64,000 nt of DNA. Source: Bradyrhizobium sp. CCBAU 051011. Its GTDB lineage: Bacteria; Pseudomonadota; Alphaproteobacteria; Rhizobiales; Xanthobacteraceae. Every line of letters starts with the position of its first letter. The stretch's first letter is position 1. The stretch lies in NCBI RefSeq assembly GCF_009930815.1, contig NZ_CP022222.1:7172501-7236500 (forward strand), written 5' to 3'. The translations under genes and the position numbers were made by a program. The notes below the pieces were generated by a model that was not told the DNA's origin, made no database searches, and was given only the letters and a program-made list of their open reading frames with translations. This document shows, one piece after another, positions 20,386-28,202 of the stretch.

Positions 20386-21207
20386 ATGTCCGATATCCTG
20401 ACCAAGATCGAGACCTACAAGCGCGAAGAGATTGCCGCGGCCAAGCGCGCGCATCCGCTTGCCGAGATCGAGGCCCGCGCCAGGACCGCGCCGCCGCCGC
20501 GCGGTTTTGTGCGCGCAATCCGCGACAAGCTCGCCCGCGGCGACTATGCGCTGATTGCCGAAGTGAAGAAGGCTTCGCCGTCCAAGGGACTCATTCGCGC
20601 CGATTTCGATCCGCCGGTACTGGCAAAAGCCTACGAGGCCGGTGGCGCGGCGTGCCTCTCCGTGTTGACGGATGCGCCCTCGTTCCAGGGCCATCTCGAT
20701 TTCATGGTGGCGGCGCGCGCGGCGACCAACTTGCCGGTGCTGCGCAAGGATTTCCTGTTCGACACCTACCAGGTGGTGGAAGCCCGCGCCCATGGCGCGG
20801 ACTGCATCCTGATCATCATGGCCGCGCTCGACGACGCCGCGGCCAAGGATATCGAGGACGCGGCGATTGCGCTCGGCATGGACGTGCTGATCGAAATCCA
20901 TGACCACGCTGAGCTTGATCGCGCGCTAAAACTTCGCTCGCCGATGATCGGCGTCAACAACCGTAACCTGCGCACCTTCGAGACCACACTGGCGACCAGC
21001 GAGGCGCTGGCGCCGCTGATCCCGCCCGACCGCCTGATGGTCGGCGAGAGCGGCATCTTCACGCCTGACGATCTTGCCCGCCTCGAGCGCGTCGGCATGT
21101 CGACCTTCCTGGTCGGCGAAAGCCTGATGCGGCAGGCCGATGTGACCGCTGCGACACGTGCGCTGTTGACGCGCGTCACCACACCGCGTGCGACCGGGAC
21201 CGGCTGA
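20386..21207 (+). CDS. trpC: Indole-3-glycerol phosphate synthase
   Basis: The 273-residue TIM-barrel enzyme closes the indole ring. Signature segments are [22 protein letters not shown] (catalytic Lys), [40 protein letters not shown] and [14 protein letters not shown]. It lies between trpD and moaC with minimal spacing. It is not fused to TrpF, consistent with alphaproteobacteria, where trpF is with trpB/trpA elsewhere. Confidence 0.97.
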   Translation: MSDILTKIETYKREEIAAAKRAHPLAEIEARARTAPPPRGFVRAIRDKLARGDYALIAEVKKASPSKGLIRADFDPPVLAKAYEAGGAACLSVLTDAPSFQGHLDFMVAARAATNLPVLRKDFLFDTYQVVEARAHGADCILIIMAALDDAAAKDIEDAAIALGMDVLIEIHDHAELDRALKLRSPMIGVNNRNLRTFETTLATSEALAPLIPPDRLMVGESGIFTPDDLARLERVGMSTFLVGESLMRQADVTAATRALLTRVTTPRATGTG

Positions 21208-21210
21208 GAG

Positions 21211-21711
21211 ATGGCGCGGAAGGTTTCCAAAGGCGGCGCCCTCACCCATATCGATGCGTCGGGCGAAGCGCGGATGGTCGACGTCTCGGACAAGGCCGCA
21301 ACCGAGCGCACGGCGGTAGCCGAAGGGCGCGTCGTCATGGCCAAGGCGACGCTTGACCTGATTGTTTCCGGCAATGCCAAGAAGGGCGACGTGCTGGGCA
21401 CGGCGCGCATCGCCGGCATCATGGCGGCCAAGCGCACGTCGGAACTGATCCCGCTGTGCCATCCGCTGGCGCTGTCCAAGGTGACGCTCGACATCACGCC
21501 CGACAAAAAACTTCCCGGCTGCATCGTCCGCGCCACGGTCAAGGTCACCGGTCCGACCGGGGTGGAGATGGAAGCGCTGACGGCGGTGTCGGTCGCGTGT
21601 CTGACGATCTACGACATGATCAAGGCGGTCGAGCGGGGCGTTCGCATCGAAGGCATCCATCTCGTCGAGAAGATCGGCGGCAAGTCCGGCCATTATCGCG
21701 CGGAGCGCTGA
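21211..21711 (+). CDS. moaC: Cyclic pyranopterin monophosphate synthase
   Basis: The 166-residue protein acts after MoaA in molybdenum cofactor synthesis, converting the cyclic GTP intermediate to cPMP. Typical motifs are [54 protein letters not shown] and the terminal [10 protein letters not shown]. It starts 3 bases after trpC. In related genomes moeA and lexA come next; here about 10 kb of other genes intervenes before moeA at 32038. Confidence 0.97.
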   Translation: MARKVSKGGALTHIDASGEARMVDVSDKAATERTAVAEGRVVMAKATLDLIVSGNAKKGDVLGTARIAGIMAAKRTSELIPLCHPLALSKVTLDITPDKKLPGCIVRATVKVTGPTGVEMEALTAVSVACLTIYDMIKAVERGVRIEGIHLVEKIGGKSGHYRAER

Positions 21712-21819
21712 GCCGGGCGACGGTTTTACCCTTGTCACGCGCGTGTGACCGGCGCTGCGGGGAATGCCTTCCAAGCCGGCGGGGTTGTTCGCTTCGGGAC
21801 CTTCACGAGGAGGAATCCG

Positions 21820-22080
21820 ATGTCGAGATACAGGCTTGTGGGCGCGGCGGCTGCGTTGGCCGTGATGACGGCACCCGCCAAGACACCTGCCATGGCACAA
21901 CAGGTCATGGGCGAACCCGGCTATTGCGCGTTCTACTATCCGAACGCCAATTGCCAGAACAAGGGTCCCGGCAATCCATATACCGACCCGCGGCGGTTCA
22001 GCCAGAGATATGTCGCGCCGGACGGCACTCAAGCCGTCGTTGTGAAGAAGCGGACGCGCACGTCCGCGACACGCATGTAA
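21820..22080 (+). CDS. Small secreted protein of unknown function, 86 aa
   Basis: The ATG at 21820 has a strong GAGGAGGA ribosome-binding site just upstream and yields a signal peptide (MSRYRLVGAAAALAVMTAPAKTPAMA). The mature part is about 60 residues: YCAFYYPNANCQNKGPGNPYTDP, with two cysteines that may form a disulfide, and a basic tail (KKRTRTSATRM). It resembles the many short DUF-type secreted proteins of Bradyrhizobium. An in-frame upstream start at 21745 lacks these features. The next 255 bases to the GGDEF-EAL gene hold no recognisable gene. Confidence 0.75.
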   Translation: MSRYRLVGAAAALAVMTAPAKTPAMAQQVMGEPGYCAFYYPNANCQNKGPGNPYTDPRRFSQRYVAPDGTQAVVVKKRTRTSATRM

Positions 22081-22335
22081 CGTCCCCGCAAATCTCGCCA
22101 TCGAGCGGAGGATCGGCCATTTCCGGGCCACCGCTTCTGCGCGAGCAGACTCACCCGGTTCCACCACAGAGCGATGGTTCCCTGTGGTTGCCGGATTGCC
22201 GCTTCGCCACTCGGCTAACCCTTCATTAACCAGGCTTGCTAACGTCAATTCCATCTCGGCGCGATATCGACGTCATGGGTCGGGATTGGGAGAACGCCGC
22301 TTCCGGCTGTTCATTCCCGGCAGCGATCGTGTTCC

Positions 22336-25068
22336 ATGGCTTCAACCGGCACCACACGATTCAGGATCGCGTCCGCCTTTCGCGGCGGCCCGATCCGCTG
22401 GCTGATCTTCGGCGGCTTGCTCCTGATCGCCACCATTGCGATCGGCGCGACCGTCATGGCCGGGAATTTCCGCGAGCGCGCACTGCGTAACAGCGAGCGC
22501 GAGCTGGAAAACACCGTGCTGCTGCTGGCCCGCCATTTCGACCAGCAGCTCGAAGATTTTCAGGTCGTCCAGAAAGACCTGATCGCCTTCATGCGCTCCA
22601 GCGGGATCGCCACGCCCGAGAACTACAAGCGGCGGATGTCCGGTCACGACATTCATCTGATGCTGAAATCCAAGATCGAGGCGGTGTCCTATGTCGGTGG
22701 CATCAACGTTTTCGACGCCGACGGCAATCTGATCAATGCCTCGGTCGCCTGGCCGCCACCATCGGTCAACTCGGCGGACCGCGCCTTCTTCAGGACCTTC
22801 AAGTCCAGCCCGCAATCGCCGGATATGCTCATGGAGCCGGTCTACAGCCGCGTCACGGGCGCCTGGACCACGGTGATCGCCCGCAAGGTGATGGGACCGA
22901 ACGGCGAATTTCTCGGCGTCATCGGCCGAGGCATCGAACCCGTCAACTTCGAAAGATTCTTCGCTACCGTTACGCTCGGACCGGGCGCCTCTATCACCAT
23001 GCTGCACAGCGACGGCACGCTGCTCGCCCGTTACCCGCATGTGGCTGACATGATCGGTCAGAACTTGAAGACCGGTCCGGCCGCCCAGCGGCAGATCTTC
23101 GAGCTGCCCCGCAGCACCTCGCGCCTTACCAGCCCGATCGACGGCGAGGACCGGCTGATCTCATCCCGTGCACTGACGAATTTCCCGATCGTGATCGTCG
23201 CTTCGACCACGACGTCGGCCGCGCTCGCCGACTGGCGCGAGCAGATCGGCATCCTGATTACGGTCACCGGATTGTCCGTGCTGGCGATCGCCGCCCTGCT
23301 GTTCCTTGTCGTGCGCAAGCTTTACCATCAGCACCGCGCGTCGAAGCAGCGGCTGACGCTGGAAAAGCAGCGTCTCGACACCGCCGTCAACAACATGACG
23401 CAAGGTCTGCTGCTGTTCGATTCGAAGCAGCACCTCGTCATCTGCAACAAGCGATATCTCGAAATGTACGGCCTGTCGGCAGAAATCGTGAAGCCGGGCT
23501 GCAGCTTCCGCGAGGTGATCGCCCACCGCAAGGACACCGGATCGTTCGTCGGCGACATCGATCATTACGTCGAGGTGGTGCTGCGCGACGTCGCAAACCG
23601 TAACGCCATGGTGATCTCGACGCCCGACGGGCGTTCGATCCAGGTCGTCAACGAGCCGGTTGCGGACGGCGGATGGCTGGCGACGCATGAAGACATCACC
23701 GAACGGCGGCGCGCCGAGGAACGCATCACCCACCTCGCCCATTACGACGCGCTGACCGAGCTGCCGAACCGCACGCTGTTTCACGAACGGCTCAAGCGCG
23801 AACTGTCCTTTGCCGCGCCGAACCGGCCGTTGGCGGTGCTCTATATCGACATAGACGAATTCAAGAGCGTCAACGATTCGCTCGGCCATATGATCGGCGA
23901 CGAGCTCCTGAAGTCGGTCGCTGCCAGCCTCGCTGCTTGCGTGCGGAAATCCGATTTTGTCGCCCGGCTCGGCGGCGACGAGTTCGCCATTGTGCAGACC
24001 GGGATCGAGGACACCGACGACGTGATGAAGCTCGTCAGCCGCATCTTCGAGGCGATCCGCGCACCCTATCAATGCCTCGGCCATCAGGTGACCACCGACG
24101 CCAGCATCGGTATTGCGCTGGCGCCGCAGGACGGCTCCGATATCGACCAGATCCTGAAGAATGCGGATCTGGCGATGTACGCCGCCAAGGCCGCCGGCCG
24201 CCGCACCTATCGCTTCTTCGAACCGGGCATGGAAGCCGAGGTCCGCGCCCGCCGCAGCCTGGAAATGGACCTGCGAAAGGCGCTGGTCGACGGCGGCTTC
24301 GAGGTCTATTACCAGCCCTGCCTCGGTCTGCAGACCAACGCGGTCACCGGCTGCGAGGCGCTGGTGCGCTGGCGCCATCCGCAACGCGGCATGATTTCGC
24401 CCGCCGAGTTCGTGCCGCTCGCCGAGGACACCGGCCTGATCAACCAGCTCGGCGAATGGGTGCTGACCACCGCTTGCAAGGAAGCAGTGAGCTGGCCCGA
24501 CAACGTCAGGCTTGCGGTCAACGTCTCGCCGATTCAATTCAAGAGCGGCACGCTGGCGCTGAAGGTGATGGCGGCGCTGGCTGCATCGGGCCTCGCCGCC
24601 GACCGGCTGGAGCTCGAGATCACCGAGGCGGTCCTTATCAGGGACGACGAAGCGGCGCTCGCCGTCCTCCACGACCTCCGCGCCATCGGGGTCCGCATCG
24701 CGCTCGACGATTTCGGGACCGGCTATTCCTCGCTGAGCTATCTGCAGCGTTTTCCGTTCGACAAGATCAAGATCGACCGCTGCTTCATCACCGACATTGC
24801 CGAGCTGGAAGGTTCGATCTCCATCGTTCAGGCGGTGGTGAACATCGCCGCCGATCGCCACATGACGACAACAGCCGAAGGCGTCGAGACCGAAGCGCAG
24901 CGCGAATTGCTGCGCGAACTCGGCTGCTCGGAAATTCAGGGCTATTTGTTCAGCCCGCCGAAGCCGGCGGCGGAGTTGAGGCCGCTGTTGCTGGCGGATC
25001 GGGAGCGGCCTCACGAGGCGTCGACGAGCCGGGCTCGCAAGCGCAAGCCGGTTGCGCGCACAGCGTAG
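22336..25068 (+). CDS. Membrane-bound Cache-PAS-GGDEF-EAL cyclic-di-GMP signalling protein
   Basis: Domains in order over 910 residues are: membrane helix about 22-41; periplasmic Cache-like sensor about 45-300; second helix about 305-326; PAS-like domain about 345-455 ending in HEDITERRRAEE; GGDEF domain about 465-625; EAL domain about 640-890. The cyclase motif RLGGDEF is intact at 545-550, and the inhibitory I-site RKSD (537-540) sits five residues before it. The phosphodiesterase motifs EALVRWRHP (674-) and DDFGTGYSSL (791-) are also intact, so both making and degrading c-di-GMP are possible. It is monocistronic, inserted between moaC and moeA; the ligand is unknown. Confidence 0.93.
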   Translation: MASTGTTRFRIASAFRGGPIRWLIFGGLLLIATIAIGATVMAGNFRERALRNSERELENTVLLLARHFDQQLEDFQVVQKDLIAFMRSSGIATPENYKRRMSGHDIHLMLKSKIEAVSYVGGINVFDADGNLINASVAWPPPSVNSADRAFFRTFKSSPQSPDMLMEPVYSRVTGAWTTVIARKVMGPNGEFLGVIGRGIEPVNFERFFATVTLGPGASITMLHSDGTLLARYPHVADMIGQNLKTGPAAQRQIFELPRSTSRLTSPIDGEDRLISSRALTNFPIVIVASTTTSAALADWREQIGILITVTGLSVLAIAALLFLVVRKLYHQHRASKQRLTLEKQRLDTAVNNMTQGLLLFDSKQHLVICNKRYLEMYGLSAEIVKPGCSFREVIAHRKDTGSFVGDIDHYVEVVLRDVANRNAMVISTPDGRSIQVVNEPVADGGWLATHEDITERRRAEERITHLAHYDALTELPNRTLFHERLKRELSFAAPNRPLAVLYIDIDEFKSVNDSLGHMIGDELLKSVAASLAACVRKSDFVARLGGDEFAIVQTGIEDTDDVMKLVSRIFEAIRAPYQCLGHQVTTDASIGIALAPQDGSDIDQILKNADLAMYAAKAAGRRTYRFFEPGMEAEVRARRSLEMDLRKALVDGGFEVYYQPCLGLQTNAVTGCEALVRWRHPQRGMISPAEFVPLAEDTGLINQLGEWVLTTACKEAVSWPDNVRLAVNVSPIQFKSGTLALKVMAALAASGLAADRLELEITEAVLIRDDEAALAVLHDLRAIGVRIALDDFGTGYSSLSYLQRFPFDKIKIDRCFITDIAELEGSISIVQAVVNIAADRHMTTTAEGVETEAQRELLRELGCSEIQGYLFSPPKPAAELRPLLLADRERPHEASTSRARKRKPVARTA

Positions 25069-25089
25069 CGTTTCGACACTGCCTGCCAC

Positions 25090-25202
25090 CGTCATTGCGA
25101 GCGAAGAAGCAATCCATCGTGCCGCACGCGGGGTGACAATGGATTGCTTCGCGGAGCCTGTCATCGGGCGCGCGTGCGCGACCCGTTGGCTTGCAATGAC
25201 GT
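25090..25202. repeat. Dispersed palindromic repeat, short inverted copy (copy 2)
   Basis: The copy runs from CGTCATTGCGAGCG to CCGTTGGCTTGCAATGACG. An AATCCAT ... ATGGATT stem lies inside, with GAGCCTGTCATCGGGCGCGC toward the right end. Relative to the copies at 2092 and 28035 it is in the opposite orientation, and it lacks their CGCTTCAGCGCAAAATTGC module. Its position right after the GGDEF-EAL stop suggests a possible terminator role. Confidence 0.82.
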
Positions 25203-25277
25203 GGAGACACATGTTCGCATTCTCGCAGCATGATTTGCCCGAGTTGCACTGTATCGTTTCGCCCCAGAAGTGAGAGG

Positions 25278-25391
25278 GCGCAGGGAATGCCGGATGCTTT
25301 GCTGCACCCGCGGTCCCGTGTGCAAATGCACTTAAGGAAATGCGCACACGAGCATACAGGTACAGCCGGAGCATCCCGGCATTCCCTGCGC
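25278..25391. repeat. Long inverted repeat and adjoining non-coding stretch
   Basis: GCGCAGGGAATGCCGGATGCT (25278-25298) is matched by its inverse at 25370-25391, which has one extra base. Inside it CGTGTGC (25317-25323) and GCACACG form an inner stem. This resembles a much-repeated Bradyrhizobium intergenic sequence, remembered from the genus and not checked here. The following 25392-25912 holds no gene I can support; its short ORFs lack ribosome-binding sites and coding character and it may be a degenerate continuation of the same repeat family. Confidence 0.6.
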
Positions 25392-25912
25392 AGTGGGTTT
25401 ACGGCTTATGCCGCGCTCTCCCTGGAGACGAATTCCTCTTGCCTCCATCGCCGGCGAATTGACGGTTTACCGAAAACCCGGTCGGGCTTCGAAAACCTCC
25501 GACGGCTTGACACCAGCCACGGGCGCCAGGACCACACGGTTTTGCCGTACGCAGCTTCCCCTGCCAAAGACTTCGACCAGACAGTGCGCGCCGGCCGAAA
25601 TTCTGACGGAGGCGTTTAAGCGCCGTTCATCTGCGCGATGTGTTCGCTCACGGAAACCGCCCTGCAAACACCTTTCGCGCCGACGCTGCCGCGTCCACCG
25701 CAACCCGTCCCAACGTCAGTGACGATGGCCAACGCCCCTCTCTCGGAACGGGATGGCCGGATTTGTAGTGGTGATTTGGGGCGGGCGAGAAGTGGATTAT
25801 TTTTGCGTGCGGGGCTGGACGGGGCAAATCACCTTGAAGTTGCTGCGGAAAATCGCACAATCGCGCACGGCAAAAGCCTCCGACCGTCCACTAGTCCAGG
25901 CCCTGTCGCGTT

Positions 25913-26341
25913 TTAAACGACGCTGGTGCCCGTATCGAACCGACGAGAATTGAATGCAGTGTCACCGTAACCATAGACCGAATTAGCTTCGTTCTTCAGT
26001 TCCGCAGATCGCTCTTCCGCCGTCTTAACGGCCGACTCAATGGCATTGTGCGACATCTCAGTGGGATGTTTTCGAAGGATATCCAAACCAAGAGAGATGC
26101 CCGCGAGAGCCTGGAGCGATGTGGCGTTGGCCGTCATGTCAAGCAGCAACTCCAAGGCGCGTTCTGGTGAGGCAACGCGCGCAATGAAGTCGCCTATCGC
26201 GAATGCCAAATTTTCGTCGGCCAAATGACCGAAGCGGTTTGCCAAGCAACCGAAGAAACGTTCCAGCTGACTTTCCGACAGTTTCTCTCGATCAATATAA
26301 AGTGCCAAGATCAGCTCATCCAAGCCTGGTCGCCTTGTCAC
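25913..26341 (-). CDS. Unknown helical protein, 142 aa, possibly the 3' part of a frameshifted gene
   Basis: The frame opens at a GTG inside the preceding ORF (26-base overlap). It encodes an almost all-helical protein: LDELILALYIDREKLSESQLERFFGCL, DENLAFAIGDFIARV, ERALELLLDM and a more polar tail. The local GC is visibly lower than in flanking genes, near half by eye, suggesting foreign origin. No family is recognised. The helical pattern continues smoothly from the upstream ORF if one base is shifted near 26325-26341. It may therefore be part of a single protein of about 225 residues broken by a frameshift, or an overlapping coupled gene. Confidence 0.55.
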   Translation of the reverse strand: MTRRPGLDELILALYIDREKLSESQLERFFGCLANRFGHLADENLAFAIGDFIARVASPERALELLLDMTANATSLQALAGISLGLDILRKHPTEMSHNAIESAVKTAEERSAELKNEANSVYGYGDTAFNSRRFDTGTSVV

Positions 26342-26591
26342 GACAGGAGAGCACGCGACAGATGAAGTCCACGTGCTCTTCCGAAACGAATTCGGCGGTC
26401 AAAAGCGAATCCCCAAACTCACGAGCGACTGCCTGCCCAACCTGCAGCGACTGAAGCTGTGTCGCAGCACCCAACCGACGGTATGCGAGTTCGAAATCCA
26501 ACAGAACCTCCCTCCGGAATCGCCGCATTTCCCGGAATGGTCCACCAAGCGGCGGGAGCAATGAAGGAAGCATCCTTATGCGATCAGTCAA
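26316..26591 (-). CDS. Unknown protein, 91 aa, upstream member of an overlapping low-GC pair
   Basis: The frame starts at a TTG (26591) with GGAAAG shortly before it, or at an ATG six codons later. It encodes LLPPLGGPFREMRRFRREVLLDFELAYRRL and a helical stretch ending EEHVDFICRVLSCRDKATRLG. Its last 26 bases overlap the next ORF in another frame. Base composition matches that ORF and differs from the high-GC neighbours. No known family, signal peptide or membrane segment is seen. Confidence that the pair is expressed is moderate to low. Confidence 0.5.
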   Translation of the reverse strand: MTDRIRMLPSLLPPLGGPFREMRRFRREVLLDFELAYRRLGAATQLQSLQVGQAVAREFGDSLLTAEFVSEEHVDFICRVLSCRDKATRLG

Positions 26592-26666
26592 CGGCTTTCC
26601 AGATCGGCAAACGAACTCACTACCTCGCCAATTTTGTAGTACGCCTTGCGATTCGACCTTTCCTAC

Positions 26667-26692
26667 CCCGCCGGCGCGCGCTTGTCGGCGGG
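26667..26692. terminator. GC-rich hairpin between the low-GC pair and the low-complexity secreted gene
   Basis: CCCGCCG (26667-26673) pairs with CGGCGGG (26686-26692), with further GC pairing possible in the loop. CTTTCTT follows on the plus strand, but the adjacent gene ending at 26719 is on the minus strand, where no T-run follows. It could end transcription from that gene or from neither. Confidence 0.4.
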
Positions 26693-26718
26693 CTTTCTTA
26701 TCAAGAGCAAGTAACTTG

Positions 26719-27897
26719 CTAGAGCCGCGCCTTCTGCGCGAGCGGCACCCGAAACGTCCTGAAGCCTTCGATATCGGGAAACCCCTCGGCTGCTTCGCGC
26801 GAAGCCAGTGTCAGGACCGCGGCCGGGACTTCGCCGCTGATCAGGCGGTCGATCGCGCCTCGCGTTCCCTCGCTGAACTGGACTTCGGCGGCGCCCGCCG
26901 CCATGAACGCGGCGCTGACACGGCCGCTGGACGCGGATTGCTTCTCCTCGATTGCGATGTTCTTGTTGTTGAGGTCGGACAATGAACCGATCTCCGGACG
27001 TGCGAGGACAAGCGCGACCAGATTGTCCGGCTCGTCCGGCGATGCGGATGTCGTCTTTGCGGTGTCTTGGACCGGCTCTATTTCCGGATTGTCCAAATTG
27101 CTGGCCGCTTCCCGGCCCGTTCCGATGGCCGTGACGAGGTCGGCCATGCCTGTCGCTTCCACCAGCTGCTGCTGCAGGGTTCGTGTCGCGGGAGCACTGG
27201 CGGCTGCAGCAAGCGTTGCGGCGGTCTTTGGCGCAGGGGGAGCCGCGGCGAGTTCGAGCGTGGCCGGCGGCGGCAGGGTGACCTCGGATTTGGCCTCCGA
27301 CTTGGCCTCGGTCTTGGCTTCAGACTTCGCCTCAGACTTCGCTTCAGACTCGGCCTCGGGCTTCACTTCAGACTTCACCTCGGACTTGGGAGCCTCCGCG
27401 GGCTGTGACGCGGCGATGGCGGCTGCCTGGCTGGGCGCCGGCTTCTGAGGGATTTCCACTTTGCGCTCCGGCGTCTGACCGCCGGCGACGGCCTTTTCGC
27501 GGGCCACGGGCGGCGTAGCCGATGGAATAATCTTGCCGGTCGCGGCGAGACTGGGAGCTGCCTTTTTGGCATTCGTCGGCCTGGCCTTCGATGCCGCCAT
27601 GTGACTGCGCGGCGCGGAGCGTGATGCCGGCGCGGCCTGCCTTGTCACGCGCGCGGAACTGGCGTGGTCCGGTCCGACCGGGTCCGCCTCAACCGGAACG
27701 ACGACATCAGTCTCGCGTCCCCCGTGCTGCCGGGCGGACAAGGCCCGATCGGACCAGGCCATATAGGACTGGCACCCGCGATTGCACGGCAGCCCGTCGA
27801 TATAGACGATATCGGGCGAATCCGGCGGATTGGCCTGCAGGGCTCCGCTTGGACAAAGGGAAAAAATCAGGGCCAGCAAGGTCCACTTTTTCGACAT
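26719..27897 (-). CDS. Secreted low-complexity protein with C-terminal solute-binding-like domain
   Basis: The ATG at 27897, with TGGAGTGG just before it, gives a signal peptide (MSKKWTLLALIFSLCPSGALQA) and a 392-residue product. A short N-terminal unit has two cysteines (YIDGLPCNRGCQSYMAWSDR). A long Pro/Ala/Lys-rich linker follows, including a run of SEAK/SEVK repeats around residues 168-208. The C-terminal 100 residues (LVALVLARPEIGSLSDLNNKNIAIEE..., EVQFSEGTRGAIDRLISGEVPAAVLTLAS) resemble a lobe of TAXI/type 2 periplasmic binding proteins. A periplasm-spanning tether is plausible. The open frame extends 44 residues further upstream, but that part lacks a signal. Confidence 0.78.
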   Translation of the reverse strand: MSKKWTLLALIFSLCPSGALQANPPDSPDIVYIDGLPCNRGCQSYMAWSDRALSARQHGGRETDVVVPVEADPVGPDHASSARVTRQAAPASRSAPRSHMAASKARPTNAKKAAPSLAATGKIIPSATPPVAREKAVAGGQTPERKVEIPQKPAPSQAAAIAASQPAEAPKSEVKSEVKPEAESEAKSEAKSEAKTEAKSEAKSEVTLPPPATLELAAAPPAPKTAATLAAAASAPATRTLQQQLVEATGMADLVTAIGTGREAASNLDNPEIEPVQDTAKTTSASPDEPDNLVALVLARPEIGSLSDLNNKNIAIEEKQSASSGRVSAAFMAAGAAEVQFSEGTRGAIDRLISGEVPAAVLTLASREAAEGFPDIEGFRTFRVPLAQKARL

Positions 27898-28034
27898 GAC
27901 CACTCCATTCAACGCGCCTGGTTTGCCGCGAGGTACGATTGGATGGAGACGAGGTTTCAAAAAAGTGGTCGTGTTGAATTGCTGCTTGCGCCTTGACGAT
28001 GCCGTTTCCGCGACCGCCGCACGCCGCAAAAAAC

Positions 28035-28187
28035 GTCAGTGCGAGCCAACGGGTCGGCGCGAAGCGCCGCCCGATGACAGGCTCCGTGAACCAATCCATC
28101 TCTCTCTCCGCTGGTGGAGAGACGGATTGCTTCGTCGCTTCAGCGCAAAATTGCTCTGCAATTTGTTGCGAGCTTCTCGCAGTGACG
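28035..28187. repeat. Dispersed palindromic repeat (copy 3)
   Basis: GTCAGTGCGAGCCAACGGGT opens the copy; GATGACAGGCTCCGTGAACC and AATCCATC follow, then CGCTTCAGCGCAAAATTGC and the closing GCTTCTCGCAGTGACGG. It is collinear with the copy interrupted by the IS near 1-2.3 kb. It lies just past the stop codon of ctpA (ends 28203) on that gene's 3' side, compatible with a terminator or 3' mRNA structure. Confidence 0.85.
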
Positions 28188-28202
28188 GGGCCGAGATTAA
28201 AG

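Noticed and set aside
23161..25374. 737-codon open frame antisense to the GGDEF-EAL gene
   Set aside because: It is a mirror of a high-GC coding region; the plus-strand frame contains every expected motif.
27290..27390. Regular short repeats that could look like a CRISPR or a tandem repeat array
   Set aside because: The period is six to twelve bases in frame with the SEAK/SEVK protein repeat; there are no spacers.
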